Positions 1 to 9,266 are shown, counted from the first letter of the stretch. The stretch is DNA of 64,000 bases from JAFAXD01 sp963816775 (GCA_963816775.1 CAWFLX010000002.1:1-64000); one strand, 5' to 3'. A program made the numbers and translations. The notes: generated by a model not told the origin, from the letters alone.

Positions 1-615
1 CTGATAGAGAATGACCGAACCGTCGCTTGCGACGAGGCTCGCGTGCACGAGCCGCTGTTGCTCGTCGTACCAGACGTCCTGGGTCCACTTGCTCTTGAGC
101 GTGTAGTGATGCGCCTTCACCGTGCGCGACTTGACGGTGATCTGCTTGTTGCCATGGTCGACGACCGACAGCGGCAGGATTGATCCATCCTGTGCGTCCA
201 GCATCACCGAGCGGCTCAGGAGCTCCTGATTCCACAGGCTTCCAGGCATAAGGTTGCGCTCAGCCTTGGCGGCCTTGCCATCGGCGCGGACCTCCACGCC
301 CGACGAGGTCTCGGATACCGACACGGTGTGAAGCGTGCCGTTGTTGTCGGTGTTTGAACTGAGCGCTACCAGACGGCCGCCAACCCAGCGCTCCGTTGCC
401 TTGTGCTGGAGCCGATAGGCCGTAATGAACAGAACTTTGACGTTGAGATCGGTGAGAATTTTGACCGACGTCTCCGGCCCGGCACGATTGATTTCCATCG
501 TGTGCGTGCCGATCTGCTCGCCGTTGCGGACGATCGCGAACTTGATTGTTTCTGCGGACACCTGCGTGGCGGTGCCGAGCAAGGCAACGCCGATAACCCC
601 CGCTAAAAGCTTCAT
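1..615 (-). CDS. Secreted DUF6134-like protein, 3' end cut by the window edge
   Basis: Reading leftward from the ATG at 613-615 there is an open frame to base 1 with no stop, so about 205 N-terminal residues are present and the C-terminus lies outside the window. The first 20 or so residues (MKLLAGVIGVALLGTATQVS, then A) form a Sec signal peptide. The mature part alternates polar and hydrophobic residues like a beta-rich periplasmic domain (FAIVRNGEQIGTHTME near the N-terminus, YRLQHKATERW in the middle). This pattern resembles the alphaproteobacterial DUF6134 family of unknown function; that assignment is from memory of the family and is moderate. No catalytic motif is evident. Confidence 0.7.
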   Translation of the reverse strand, partial: MKLLAGVIGVALLGTATQVSAETIKFAIVRNGEQIGTHTMEINRAGPETSVKILTDLNVKVLFITAYRLQHKATERWVGGRLVALSSNTDNNGTLHTVSVSETSSGVEVRADGKAAKAERNLMPGSLWNQELLSRSVMLDAQDGSILPLSVVDHGNKQITVKSRTVKAHHYTLKSKWTQDVWYDEQQRLVHASLVASDGSVILYQ

Positions 616-1164
616 GCGTTCTCCTCTGGGGGCCGTAGTGCGCGTTCGCGCGACCGTCTATCCCAGAAGTCCCCAGCCCCGGTTACCTCTATCGAAGAAG
701 ATTGGGGCGTTCCTTGGGCGATTCAGGGAAAATTTCTCGCCTTGCATAGACATCCAGGTCGAGATTTCGCAGCAAATTGTCACGCTCGGTCGCGCGCCTG
801 ATGTCGCCGGTGTGACGCGGCTGGATCGCAATTCTGGCAGAGGCACCTTCCCAGCCGTATGCCCGTGCTTGTCGCGAGCATCCGGGGCTTTGCAGCGTCG
901 CCATCACATCGAAGACCTGGCCGGGACGGGACATCCCGCGCGCTCGCGCGCGTGCACCCCGACAAGCCCAGCCATGACGCGGACCCTGTATTTAGAGACG
1001 ATTGACTTCGAAACAGGCATCTGCTCGAACATGCGGCGTAGCCGGCGCGTTTGTTGCCGCACCGCAACACAGAAAACGAATTCGACCAATCGGCGCTGCG
1101 TGGTCCTAGGACTAAACCATTGCAGCGGCTAGGTTCAGGTCGGGACACATTGGGGGGAATACCT
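616..1164. other. Intergenic region, no gene recognised
   Basis: About 550 bases between the truncated leftward gene and a possible small rightward gene. Open frames here on both strands have Arg/Ser/Pro-rich products without domains or ribosome binding sites and look like GC-driven shadows. A CG-rich self-complementary patch lies near 938-955. I see no tRNA, terminator or clear promoter. Confidence 0.5.
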
Positions 1165-1344
1165 GTGCTCGGCTTCAAGCGATCTTTTACCCTGACCGTC
1201 TTGGTCACCGTCTGCGCCATTGCGTATACGGCGGGCTCACCGGGCGCGTCCGCGGCCGTTCGCCGCAATATCGAGGCCGTTAAGTCAGCGCTCGTCACGC
1301 TGCACGGTGCTCCCGCTCGAAGCACGGTCCTCAAGGCGCGCTAA
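1165..1344 (+). CDS. Possible small secreted protein
   Basis: A 59-codon frame beginning with GTG at 1165, with a G-rich stretch (TTGGGGGGAA, 1150-1159) in ribosome-binding position. The frame is also open upstream, but that extension is unlike protein. From the GTG, the product starts with a basic and hydrophobic segment (LGFKRSFTLTVLVTVCAIAY) followed by small residues and an Ala-x-Ala type site, which fits a signal peptide. The mature part is only about 30 residues and basic. No family is recognised. It could be a chance frame; the start signal and signal peptide are the only support. Confidence 0.35.
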   Translation: MLGFKRSFTLTVLVTVCAIAYTAGSPGASAAVRRNIEAVKSALVTLHGAPARSTVLKAR

Positions 1345-1437
1345 GGTGTGCGCGGGTGCGCATGCCCCGCATCGATTTCATATCACGACGGCCTTGATCT
1401 GACGCGCTGACAGGGCGCCAGCAGAGGCGTGTTTTTC

Positions 1438-3186
1438 TCAGCCGGCAACAGCGGCGGCGTGCTTGCGCAACGGGGCGCCGTGGGTATGCGGGATTGCGTC
1501 TGCGTAAAGCTCGACCAGGTGGTCGGCCGCATTGGCCGCCGTGGGCGTGAGCGCGTCGTCCATGTAGCTCGCAGCGTCCGGCGTCGCCTGCACCCGCTTC
1601 ATGATGCCGCGATAGCGCAGGAACAGGCGCAACCAGCGCAGCAGCACGAAGGTGAAGTCGAATGCGCGCCACGGATAGAACAGAATCGGATTGAGCACGC
1701 GCATGCCCTGACGGCGCTGAGTGCGGACCTTGCGGCGCACGTAGCCGAATTGGAGCGGATGCACGCCCTCGATCCGTGATGCGCCCGAGAAGATCGTCAT
1801 CGGATCGATGATCTTGCGCAGGTTGAGTCCGCTGGCGGCACCCCGGCGCAGCACGGTCTCGACGTGCTCGTCCGTGTAGTAGCGCTTCCAAGCGTCGCGA
1901 TAGACCCGCTGCCAAGTCTCCTTCGACATGATCGGGTGCGCCGTGCAGACGTGCTCGAGATCGTACTTGTTCATGTCGGGCTCCAACGGAACCCCGCGCA
2001 TGTATAGTTTTTTGTGGTCCTCCGATCCCGGCAGCGGCGTGAGGAAGAAAAACTCCAGGATATCGATCGGCAGTTCTTTCTTGATGATCTCGATATCGCG
2101 CGCGATCGTCTCGGGCGTGTCGTTGGGGAAACCGAGAATGTAGCCGGCCCAGGTGATGACCTTGGCCTTGTGCCAGGTCTGCAGCATCTCCCGGTATTCC
2201 CAGATCTTGTTCTGTCGTTTCTTGGCGCCCATCAGGGATTCGGGATTGATATTCTCGAGCCCGATGAACACGCAGTTGCAGCCCGCGCGCGCGGCCTTCT
2301 CGATGAACCCGGGGATCTTGTGGCAGAGCGTGTCGACCTGCAGCAGGATTTTGATCTTGAAGCCGTCCTGCTCGCGCAGCTTGATCAGCCGGTCGAGAAT
2401 CGCTTCCCAGTTCTTGTTGCGGGCGAAATTGTCGTCGGTGACGAAGAACCGTGTCACGCCCTGGCGCGCGTTGTCGCGCACTAGCGCCTCGACCTCATCG
2501 GCGGAGCGGTAGCGCGATTTGCGGCCCTGTACGTTGATGATGGTGCAGAAACTGCATTGGAATGGACAGCCGCGACCGGCGTCGAACCCCGCATAGTGAC
2601 CGGCGATGCGCGAAGTGACCGGGCGCGGCAGCGCGCGCTGGGACGCCATGCCCATGTCGGGCAGGTCATGCAGGTAATTGTACACCGGCTTGAGCGTGCC
2701 GCCGTCGATGTCGCGCACGAGCTCTTCCATGCGGCCTTCGGCCTCGCCGGCATAGAGCGTGATGCCGAGATCGAGCGCGGCTTTGAGGTCTACCGGCAGG
2801 TCCGGCAGCATCGAGATGCAGCCGCTGACGTGAAAGCCGCCGACAATGACCGGCAAGCCGGCGGCGCGGAACTCGCGGCCGAGGTCGAGCGCGCGCGGAA
2901 ACTGGTTCGATTGAACGCCGACAAGGCCCACAAACCCTGCGCCGGCGGCGCGAATGCGCTCAATCGCGCCCTTGACGTCGATGATGACGTTGGTCTCGTC
3001 GTAAGCCTCGATTTCGAATTCGACATCAGGCCCGAGTATTTTGGCTGCGTTGCAATCGGCCAGCAGCCCATAAATGGTCGACAGGCTCGTCGACGGTATC
3101 ATCGAGCGATGCCACTGGATGACATAGCCGTCCGCGTCGTAATGCGACGGCTTGATCAGCACAATCCTGAAGGAACGCCCTGCCAT
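1438..3186 (-). CDS. B12-binding-type radical SAM protein
   Basis: 582 residues. Residues about 5-150 resemble the cobalamin-binding Rossmann domain found in class B radical SAM enzymes (PVIVGGFHVSG near 112-122). The radical SAM core follows, with the 4Fe-4S motif CxxxCxxC at Cys207, Cys211 and Cys214 inside GRGCPFQCSFC and the TIM-barrel motif FVTDDNFARN after it. The last 150 or so residues are a family-specific tail with a hydrophobic patch. The ATG start has a good upstream AAGGGCGAGG. Such proteins perform SAM-dependent radical methylations or rearrangements; the substrate cannot be told from sequence. The secreted protein gene upstream (3343-4050) is on the same strand, 156 bp away. 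Confidence 0.85.
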   Translation of the reverse strand: MAGRSFRIVLIKPSHYDADGYVIQWHRSMIPSTSLSTIYGLLADCNAAKILGPDVEFEIEAYDETNVIIDVKGAIERIRAAGAGFVGLVGVQSNQFPRALDLGREFRAAGLPVIVGGFHVSGCISMLPDLPVDLKAALDLGITLYAGEAEGRMEELVRDIDGGTLKPVYNYLHDLPDMGMASQRALPRPVTSRIAGHYAGFDAGRGCPFQCSFCTIINVQGRKSRYRSADEVEALVRDNARQGVTRFFVTDDNFARNKNWEAILDRLIKLREQDGFKIKILLQVDTLCHKIPGFIEKAARAGCNCVFIGLENINPESLMGAKKRQNKIWEYREMLQTWHKAKVITWAGYILGFPNDTPETIARDIEIIKKELPIDILEFFFLTPLPGSEDHKKLYMRGVPLEPDMNKYDLEHVCTAHPIMSKETWQRVYRDAWKRYYTDEHVETVLRRGAASGLNLRKIIDPMTIFSGASRIEGVHPLQFGYVRRKVRTQRRQGMRVLNPILFYPWRAFDFTFVLLRWLRLFLRYRGIMKRVQATPDAASYMDDALTPTAANAADHLVELYADAIPHTHGAPLRKHAAAVAG

Positions 3187-3342
3187 TGCCTCGCCCTTAC
3201 GGCCCGGGTGCGAACGACATAATCAACAACGGCTAAAAACCCCACTGCCCACTGTGTTAGTTTGCCATATGTTCTCGTGCGTGCCAAGCCGCGGCGGCGG
3301 GGCCCAAAAGCGCGAAAAACCAACATTCCGCGCGCGAAATCG

Positions 3343-4050
3343 TCAGTTCCATGGATCCCAGTCCGCTCGCCGCAGCGAGAGGACCTTGGCACTCACCGCA
3401 TTGTTCTTGCGCCGGGTCTGCAGAATCACGTCGAGCTTGAGCTCAGGATCCTGCTTGGGGATATACATCATCACGCGCAACAACAAGGTGCCGTCTTTGT
3501 TGAACCGCGAGCCTTGCGCCGCCCGCAACGCGTGGTCCTTGAGCTCTCCCTTGCCCCAACGGGGAAACCGCGCGACCACCGCCTCCTCGACAGGCTTGCG
3601 CAGATCGACCGGTGCCGTCACGGCGTCATTGGCATCGAGCCCGTAGAGCGTAATGGTCACCTCCCAGCGATCATTGTAGAGCTCGACCGCCATGCGGCTG
3701 TCGCGCGACCAGGCTGCCCATTCATCCTCGCGGTTGGCGTGGCTTTCGCCGGCGTCCCAGTATTCACCCTTGAGCTCGGCCAGGATGGCGCCGTCAGCGA
3801 GCCGCACCAGCATAAGCTCAACGTCATCGGGCACCGCCTTCGGCAAGCCGTCAGGCTGACGCCACGCAAATGCCAAGCGCTTGGAGGGCGAGATCGTGCC
3901 GTCGATCACGCGCGCCGCGTTTTCACCTTCGCCGCACAAGATCGCGCCGTCGTTGGCCTTGCGGCACGGCCCCATCTCGGCGCGGGCACCGTGAACTGAG
4001 CCGAATGCGCACAGAACCGCGGACAGGACCAGGCGAAGGTGGGAGCGCAT
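3343..4050 (-). CDS. Secreted protein of unknown function
   Basis: 235 residues from the ATG at 4048-4050. The frame is open further upstream, but this Met begins a clear signal peptide (MRSHLRLVLSAVLCAFGSVH, then GARA) so it is the preferred start. The mature protein has two early Cys residues (GPCRKANDGAILCGEG), which may form a disulfide, and a run of beta-strand-like segments (RLAFAWRQ, VELMLVRLADGAILAEL, WEVTITLYGLD) that could form a propeller-like or lipoprotein-like fold. I do not recognise the family. It lies upstream of, and in the same direction as, the radical SAM gene. Confidence 0.6.
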   Translation of the reverse strand: MRSHLRLVLSAVLCAFGSVHGARAEMGPCRKANDGAILCGEGENAARVIDGTISPSKRLAFAWRQPDGLPKAVPDDVELMLVRLADGAILAELKGEYWDAGESHANREDEWAAWSRDSRMAVELYNDRWEVTITLYGLDANDAVTAPVDLRKPVEEAVVARFPRWGKGELKDHALRAAQGSRFNKDGTLLLRVMMYIPKQDPELKLDVILQTRRKNNAVSAKVLSLRRADWDPWN

Positions 4051-4276
4051 GCCGAACGAGCCTACTATGTCGCAAGAGCAATCAGGCTGGTCACGTCTCG
4101 ACCGCGCGTGTTCAGCCGCCAGAAACACATTTCCGTGGGGCTCGGCCGCTGGTAATCTTGAACCGCGCGTGTTGCTCAACAAATAATCGGGGTGCGACCA
4201 AAGGCGCCGTACTGGTTGGCAAGCGCCAGGCTTTGTTGCAGAAAATACTGCGAGCGCAACTCCAAAAGCGATTTTC

Positions 4277-5227
4277 ATGCGCCCCTTCGAGCGCCTGTCT
4301 CGGCAGACCCGATCCCAGACCGTGCGGATCGCCAATCGCGAGGTTGAAACCCGCGGATTGTCGACCGGCCTGTGGACCGACGTCTATCATCACGCCATGA
4401 CGGTCTCATGGCCGGCGTTTTTCGCCTCGGCCGCCGTGATCTTCATTATCCTCAATTCGGTGTACGGAACGCTTTATTTCATCGGCGACAAGCCGGTCGC
4501 CAACGTGCGCTCCGAGAGTTTCCTCGAGTTCTTCTTTTTCTCAATCGAGACCCTGGCGACCGTCGGCTACGGCGACATGCACCCGCAAACCAATTACGGA
4601 CACATCGTCGCGACCATCGAAATCTTTACCGGCATGTCGTTCCTCGCGGTCATGACGGGCCTGGTGTTCGCCCGCTTTTCGCGCCCCAAGGCACGCTTCG
4701 TGTTCGCCCAGCACGCGGTGGTAGCGATGCACGAGGGCCGGCAGACGCTGATGATTCGCGTTGCCAACGCGCGTCACAACACAATCTCAGGGGCCAATGC
4801 GAGGTTGTGGCTGATCCGCGCCGAGACCACGCCGGAAGGCCACGTCCTGCGCCGCTACTACGAGCTGACGCTTCAGCGTCGCGAGAATCCGGTGTTCGTG
4901 TTCAGCTGGACGATCTTCCACGTGATCGACGAGTTCAGCGCACTGTCCGGCTTCAACGAGGAACATCTCAGCAAAAGCGAGGCCGCCCTGGTGCTGACGG
5001 TCAACGGCTTCGACGACAGCTCGGCGCAGCAGCTCTGGGCGCGACAAGGCTATTCCTACAAGGATATTCGTTGGCAGCACCGCTACGTCGATATCACGTC
5101 CTGGGCCGACGGTCGGATGGTGCTCGACTACGAGAAATTCCACGACGTCGTGCCGGAACCCGCCAGTGCGGTATCAGATGCCAAGGTTGTTGCGCTGAAT
5201 CAGGAAAGTGCGCGGCGTACGCAATAG
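4277..5227 (+). CDS. KirBac-type inward rectifier potassium channel
   Basis: 316 residues with the architecture of bacterial Kir channels: a cytoplasmic N-terminus, an amphipathic slide helix (LWTDVYHHAMTVSWPAFF, about 32-49), TM1 (about 47-68), a pore helix with selectivity filter TVGYGD at 95-100, TM2 (about 110-131), then a C-terminal cytoplasmic immunoglobulin-like beta domain of about 170 residues (FVFAQHAVVAMHEG onward). The intact filter predicts K+ selectivity. The ATG at 4277 keeps the slide helix although its ribosome binding site is weak. It is convergent with a second, unrelated K+ channel gene that ends 26 bp away. Gating ligand is unknown. Confidence 0.9.
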   Translation: MRPFERLSRQTRSQTVRIANREVETRGLSTGLWTDVYHHAMTVSWPAFFASAAVIFIILNSVYGTLYFIGDKPVANVRSESFLEFFFFSIETLATVGYGDMHPQTNYGHIVATIEIFTGMSFLAVMTGLVFARFSRPKARFVFAQHAVVAMHEGRQTLMIRVANARHNTISGANARLWLIRAETTPEGHVLRRYYELTLQRRENPVFVFSWTIFHVIDEFSALSGFNEEHLSKSEAALVLTVNGFDDSSAQQLWARQGYSYKDIRWQHRYVDITSWADGRMVLDYEKFHDVVPEPASAVSDAKVVALNQESARRTQ

Positions 5228-5253
5228 CAAGACGTCACCACGGCAGCTGCCAC

Positions 5254-5730
5254 CTATGGCTGGTCAGCTCCTGACCGCACGGCCGCGCCGGTCATCGGAA
5301 TTACATTCACAACCGTGCGCAGGATGTCGTAGATCACCGCAGTCGACCAGCCGAACAGCAGCACGCCGTTCATCGCCGTCAGCGGACCGAGCAGCCGCCA
5401 GCGCGTTGCCGGCACGATGTCGCCATAGCCCAGCGTCGTGTAATTGACGAACGCGAAGTAGAACGCGTCGGCTCCGTGCGGCACTGCCCGGAGCAGATCG
5501 TAGGTCGCGCCCCACACAACGACCTCGCACAGGTGTGCGAACATCAACACGGTTACCGTGGCCCACATCACGATCACCAATCGCAAGCGGGGGTGCGCGT
5601 TGCGGGTGATGTGGGACGCGTGGTGCGCCATCCAGACCAACACTGCCATCATGATCGCGTGGATGGCGATGTTGGCGAGGCTGACCGTAAACCCGACGAG
5701 AACTTCGCCTTGCAGGAGATCGGAGCTCAT
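5254..5730 (-). CDS. Small potassium channel family protein (ion channel domain)
   Basis: 158 residues. There is an extra N-terminal transmembrane helix (about 11-34), a second helix (about 50-73), then a pore loop with the filter TTLGYGD at 98-104 and a final helix (about 114-138). This matches the small bacterial ion-channel family (Ion_trans_2 type) without any regulatory RCK or cyclic nucleotide domain. The filter has Leu where the Kir channel next door has Val, as is common in this family. The gene ends 26 bp from the end of the KirBac gene on the opposite strand. Confidence 0.85.
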   Translation of the reverse strand: MSSDLLQGEVLVGFTVSLANIAIHAIMMAVLVWMAHHASHITRNAHPRLRLVIVMWATVTVLMFAHLCEVVVWGATYDLLRAVPHGADAFYFAFVNYTTLGYGDIVPATRWRLLGPLTAMNGVLLFGWSTAVIYDILRTVVNVIPMTGAAVRSGADQP

Positions 5731-5818
5731 CGACGCATCGGAGATCGGATGCCTAGTATCGGACCAGCCATCTTACCGAGCGCTGATTACCGATTGCTGA
5801 AGCGCCCGACGTGCCCCG

Positions 5819-6961
5819 CTACGGCTTCCCCCGGGTCGCCGCCAGCGACACCAGCGCGGCCAGCATGAAGGCCGCCGCCACGTACCCATTGGCGAGCGGC
5901 GCATCATGGTCGAACAGAAGGCCCCCGACCCAGGTTCCCAACGCCTGCCCGGCATAAAGCCATGACGTGTTGAGCGCGACCGTTGCGCCTGACAGCGCGG
6001 GGGCGGCGGCGACAAGGCGCGCCTGCTGCATCGAGTTGGTGGCGGCAAAGCCGAGGCCGAGCATCAGCAGGCCGGCCCCCATCAACGCCAGCGCGCCGGC
6101 ACCAAGCGACCAGACCAGCGCCCCGGCAAACATGGCGCCGAGCGACACGGCCGATGTGTTAAACGCCCCGAACCGGCCGACAGCCTGGGTCGCGGCTACG
6201 TTGCCCAGGAAGCCCATCACGCCGTACAGCGCAAAGAACACGCCCGCGGTCCCAGCCCCGGCGCCGGCAAGCCGCGCAAACAGCGGCACCAGGTACGGAA
6301 AAATGACAAACATTGCCGCGGTCCAGCACAGCGTGACCGTCAGCAGCAGAATGATCGCGCGACTACGCGCAATCGCCGTCCAGCTCGCGAGCGAGAGTGG
6401 TGCACCGCGCAGCCCGCTTGGCAATCCGACAAGATTGAGCGCAAACGCCGCGGCCGCCGTCGCGCCGAGCACCCCATAGGTGGCGCGCCAGCCAAAGTGC
6501 GCCGAGAGAAACGTCACCACCGGCAACGCGACCGCAACCGACAACGACCAGCCGAGAAAAACGAAGGAAATTGCGCTGGCGCGCTCCTTTTCCGTGACGA
6601 TCATTGCGATCGTACTCGCGGCCTGCGGTGTGTAGATCGCGGCGACCGCCAGCATCAGCAAGCGCAGCACGAGCACCGCGAGGTAGTTGGGCGCGAATGC
6701 TGAGCCCAACTGACCGATCGCCAAGAGCGCGAGGGTTGCGGCCAGCAGCGTGCGACGGTCGACGCGGGTCGTCGCCCACGCCATCAGCGGGGAACCGAAA
6801 CACAGAATAACAGCGCCATAAGCGATGAGCAGGCCGGCTTCGCGAATACTAACCTCGAGCCCAGCGGCGAGGTCCGGCAACATGCCGGCCGGTGCCAGCA
6901 CCGCGATACCGACCACGACGTTGCCGAGCATCAAGGCAACAGCAGACACACGCGTACTCAT
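5819..6961 (-). CDS. MFS transporter (DHA1-like drug or sugar efflux type)
   Basis: 380 residues with about 12 predicted transmembrane helices and no large soluble domain, the normal size for the major facilitator superfamily. The loop after TM2 carries a motif-A-like basic stretch (ATTRVDRRTLL, about 62-72). The N-terminal half resembles AraJ/YdhP-type exporters (GMLPDLAAGLEVSIREAGLL). Substrate is unknown; export of small organic molecules is the usual role. ATG start at 6961. It lies 45 bp downstream of the PAP2 gene on the same strand, so the two may be co-transcribed. Confidence 0.85.
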   Translation of the reverse strand: MSTRVSAVALMLGNVVVGIAVLAPAGMLPDLAAGLEVSIREAGLLIAYGAVILCFGSPLMAWATTRVDRRTLLAATLALLAIGQLGSAFAPNYLAVLVLRLLMLAVAAIYTPQAASTIAMIVTEKERASAISFVFLGWSLSVAVALPVVTFLSAHFGWRATYGVLGATAAAAFALNLVGLPSGLRGAPLSLASWTAIARSRAIILLLTVTLCWTAAMFVIFPYLVPLFARLAGAGAGTAGVFFALYGVMGFLGNVAATQAVGRFGAFNTSAVSLGAMFAGALVWSLGAGALALMGAGLLMLGLGFAATNSMQQARLVAAAPALSGATVALNTSWLYAGQALGTWVGGLLFDHDAPLANGYVAAAFMLAALVSLAATRGKP

Positions 6962-7006
6962 GGTTCCTGGATGTCGACTGGCGCTCGGTCGGGCAGGATC
7001 AATCGC

Positions 7007-7909
7007 TCAATGACGCGGTCGGGTCGAGGGGTCACCGAAGCGCAGCGCCGTCGTCCAGTCGCAGTAAGTGATCAAATTTGATTCGGTCCAATCAAATCGG
7101 GCGATGCTCCGGCGAACGATCCGGGGCAGCGGGCCGGTTTTCGCGCGTATCCAATCGACCCTGAACACGAGACCGTAGATCGCCCAGATTACGGCCAGTG
7201 TGAGCAGTGCCGCGAAAATCACGTCGGTCGCGAAGTGGCCACCGAATGCGACCCGCAGGGAGGCGATCGCAACGGTGAAAATGCCAGCTGCGGCCAGCGC
7301 GACGACCCGCGCGGCACCGGGGACAAGCAGCGCGGGCGCAACCGACCATGTCGCGCCGGATGTCTCGCCGGATACGAACGAGCAGTTCTGATCGCAGCCC
7401 CCACGCGGATCCCACCACGGCATGAACGGCAGCGTCCCCCCGAACTCGACCACCGCACCCGGGCGCGGCCGCGCCCAGTGCTCCTTGAGCACGCCGTTGA
7501 CCAGCAGGCCAGGTCCCAGCACCAGCGTCAGAGCCAGGAACACCACCGAGCGCGCGGGAACCGGGAACACCCGCAGCGGCAGAACGAGACGGGCGATCAC
7601 TGTCGCCGCGACGGCCACCGTAAAAGCCGTGAAAATCCACATGCTCTTGCCGCGCAACCACACCGCGACCGGGTCGGCTGCCGCCGGAAAGCTGCGGGTA
7701 GTGTCGTCGAAAAACAACGACGCGACGCGCAGGTCGAGCCGCGGATCGATCGCAAACGCGATCCCGGTGATCGCAGCCAGCAACGCGATCAATAGGCCCA
7801 GATCTCGCATCCGTGCTTGCGCTCGAACTGCATGCAGATAACGGGCTATTGCATCCACTGTAGCGGTGCTGGCGTGATCCACGAGAGCATGAGGGCCGGC
7901 GATTTTCAT
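7007..7909 (-). CDS. PAP2-family membrane phosphatase (LpxE/LpxF-like)
   Basis: About 300 residues with five to six hydrophobic helices. The three phosphatase motifs are present: KEHWARPRP (142-150), SFVSGETSG (177-185) and SLRVAFGGHFATDV (217-230), the last giving the Arg, His and Asp of the active site. The second motif reads SGE rather than the usual SGH, as in the lipid A 1-phosphatase-like branch that I recall. The likely job is removing a phosphate from lipid A or another lipid phosphate at the outer face of the inner membrane. A GTG at 7924 would add five residues, but its AGG lies directly against the codon, so the ATG at 7909 is slightly preferred. Confidence 0.82.
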   Translation of the reverse strand: MKIAGPHALVDHASTATVDAIARYLHAVRAQARMRDLGLLIALLAAITGIAFAIDPRLDLRVASLFFDDTTRSFPAAADPVAVWLRGKSMWIFTAFTVAVAATVIARLVLPLRVFPVPARSVVFLALTLVLGPGLLVNGVLKEHWARPRPGAVVEFGGTLPFMPWWDPRGGCDQNCSFVSGETSGATWSVAPALLVPGAARVVALAAAGIFTVAIASLRVAFGGHFATDVIFAALLTLAVIWAIYGLVFRVDWIRAKTGPLPRIVRRSIARFDWTESNLITYCDWTTALRFGDPSTRPRH

Positions 7910-8007
7910 CGTTAGGTCAGCCACCCTGCTTCAAACCACGAGCCACCGCGTTAGGCTTTGCGCAGATGGGTGGGGCTCCCGAGCATAACGCAAACGGAGC
8001 TGTCGAC

Positions 8008-8205
8008 ATGGAGTTGCGTACCAAGGACGCCCGCAAGTTTGTTCCGAGGCCCGTCAACACCTGTGCACAGTGTGGCGACACGATCTTCATGCCGGAATGG
8101 TCCGAACACGTGGACGATTGCCGAATTCGCCATCTGTGGGCTTGCCAAGCCTGCGGCTACGCGTTCGAAACAACGGTCCGTTTCGCGCCGCTAGGCGCGA
8201 CCTGA
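8008..8205 (+). CDS. Small zinc-ribbon-like protein
   Basis: 65 residues from the ATG at 8008, which has ACGGAG upstream; a longer frame from 7966 lacks a better signal. Two CxxC pairs (TCAQCGD and ACQACGY) separated by about 30 residues, plus a Cys and His between them (EWSEHVDDCRIRH), suggest a zinc ribbon or related metal-binding knuckle. I recognise it only as a small conserved type seen in rhizobia; function unknown. Monocistronic, divergent from the PAP2 gene. Confidence 0.65.
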   Translation: MELRTKDARKFVPRPVNTCAQCGDTIFMPEWSEHVDDCRIRHLWACQACGYAFETTVRFAPLGAT

Positions 8206-8274
8206 CGGCGCTCGCAAGCAAGGCCGTCCCCCGCACTGACGCCCGCGAGCTCGCGGGCGACGGATGTACGTTGC

Positions 8275-8487
8275 TCACGAAGCCTTGGCTTGAGGCGGCA
8301 CGCTCATCTCACTGAACAAGACGCCACCCTTGGCCTTGTCGTGCTTAGCGGTCTCAACCACCGTGACCACAACGGCATCGGCCGGCACGCCATAGTTCTT
8401 CACCAGCGCGCTGGTGATGTCCTTGACGAGACCGCGCTTCTGATCGACTGAACGTCCCTCGAGCGCATACACAACAACTTCCGGCAT
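8275..8487 (-). CDS. 4-oxalocrotonate tautomerase family protein
   Basis: 70 residues beginning Met-Pro (MPEVVVYALEGRSVDQKRGL), so removal of Met exposes Pro1, the catalytic base of the tautomerase superfamily. The rest follows the short 4-OT beta-alpha-beta pattern (LVKDITSALVKNYGVPADAV, VVTVVETAKHDKAKGG). The frame remains open upstream to 8595, but the Pro1 requirement fixes the start at 8487. Such hexameric enzymes ketonise enols; the physiological substrate is unknown and no catabolic genes are adjacent. Confidence 0.85.
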   Translation of the reverse strand: MPEVVVYALEGRSVDQKRGLVKDITSALVKNYGVPADAVVVTVVETAKHDKAKGGVLFSEMSVPPQAKAS

Positions 8488-8606
8488 CGCTTCCTCCACG
8501 TCAGTACCCAGCCCACACGATTGGGTTGCCATGTCACCGATATCAAGGATCACAAGTGACGAAAAGGCGCTTACGCGCCTCCCACGTGCCGGCAATCGGA
8601 TGATTG

Positions 8607-9266
8607 CTACAGCGCCTGGCGCTTTTGCGGGGGTGCGTCGGTAGGTGCCGGCTGCGGACGCTCGAACAGCCTTCCACCGGCGGAGATCAGCCTCCCCGGC
8701 AGCTCGATTACGAAGTTGGCAGTGTCGCCGGTCAAGTTGGCAGCCTTACCGGAGAGATCGGACACCGTAGAGAACACCATCGAGCCGAAACTGCGCGGCT
8801 GTTCCGGCGGGGCGACGGGCGCGTTCGCGGCCGCCGGATCCGACATCGCAGGTTCGCTAGCGGCATCCGGCCGGCTACGTGGCAATGCCACGGCAGCGAC
8901 CGTGGTCGACTTTGGTTTTGGAGCGTCCTTGGCTGCAGAATGATCCTTCGGCTCCTTGGCGGCGATGGCCTCCTTGGTGGTCTCCTTGGCGACCGGCTCC
9001 GGCTCCTTGGTAACGATTCGCTCACGCTCACCCAGCGACGGATCCGGATGAACCTCGGCCATGGCCTCGCCGTGTTCCCGGCGGGAGCGCAGGATTTCCC
9101 GGGTTAAGTTACGGCCTTCGCCGATCGTCGGCGTGGCGTCACTGACTTCGGCAGCCGTTCGATCGGGCGCGCGACCGACGTGGGTCAGCGCAATGCCGCT
9201 GCCGACCGCGATCAGACCGGCAACGAACGCGACGATGAGCTTTTGGAGCTTGATCCCCATTGGCAT
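8607..9266 (-). CDS. Membrane-anchored, charged low-complexity protein of unknown function
   Basis: 219 residues from the ATG at 9264-9266 (GGGGTGATGCC upstream). A short cytoplasmic start (MPMGIKLQK) leads into one hydrophobic helix (LIVAFVAGLIAVGSGIAL), then a Lys/Glu/Pro/Ala-rich tail (EPEPVAKETTKEAIAAKEPK) and a more ordered C-terminal segment (FGSMVFSTVSDLSGKAANL). This is consistent with a single-pass protein whose tail spans the periplasm. No family recognised. The next gene upstream (9406-9918) encodes another single-pass low-complexity protein. Confidence 0.6.
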   Translation of the reverse strand: MPMGIKLQKLIVAFVAGLIAVGSGIALTHVGRAPDRTAAEVSDATPTIGEGRNLTREILRSRREHGEAMAEVHPDPSLGERERIVTKEPEPVAKETTKEAIAAKEPKDHSAAKDAPKPKSTTVAAVALPRSRPDAASEPAMSDPAAANAPVAPPEQPRSFGSMVFSTVSDLSGKAANLTGDTANFVIELPGRLISAGGRLFERPQPAPTDAPPQKRQAL

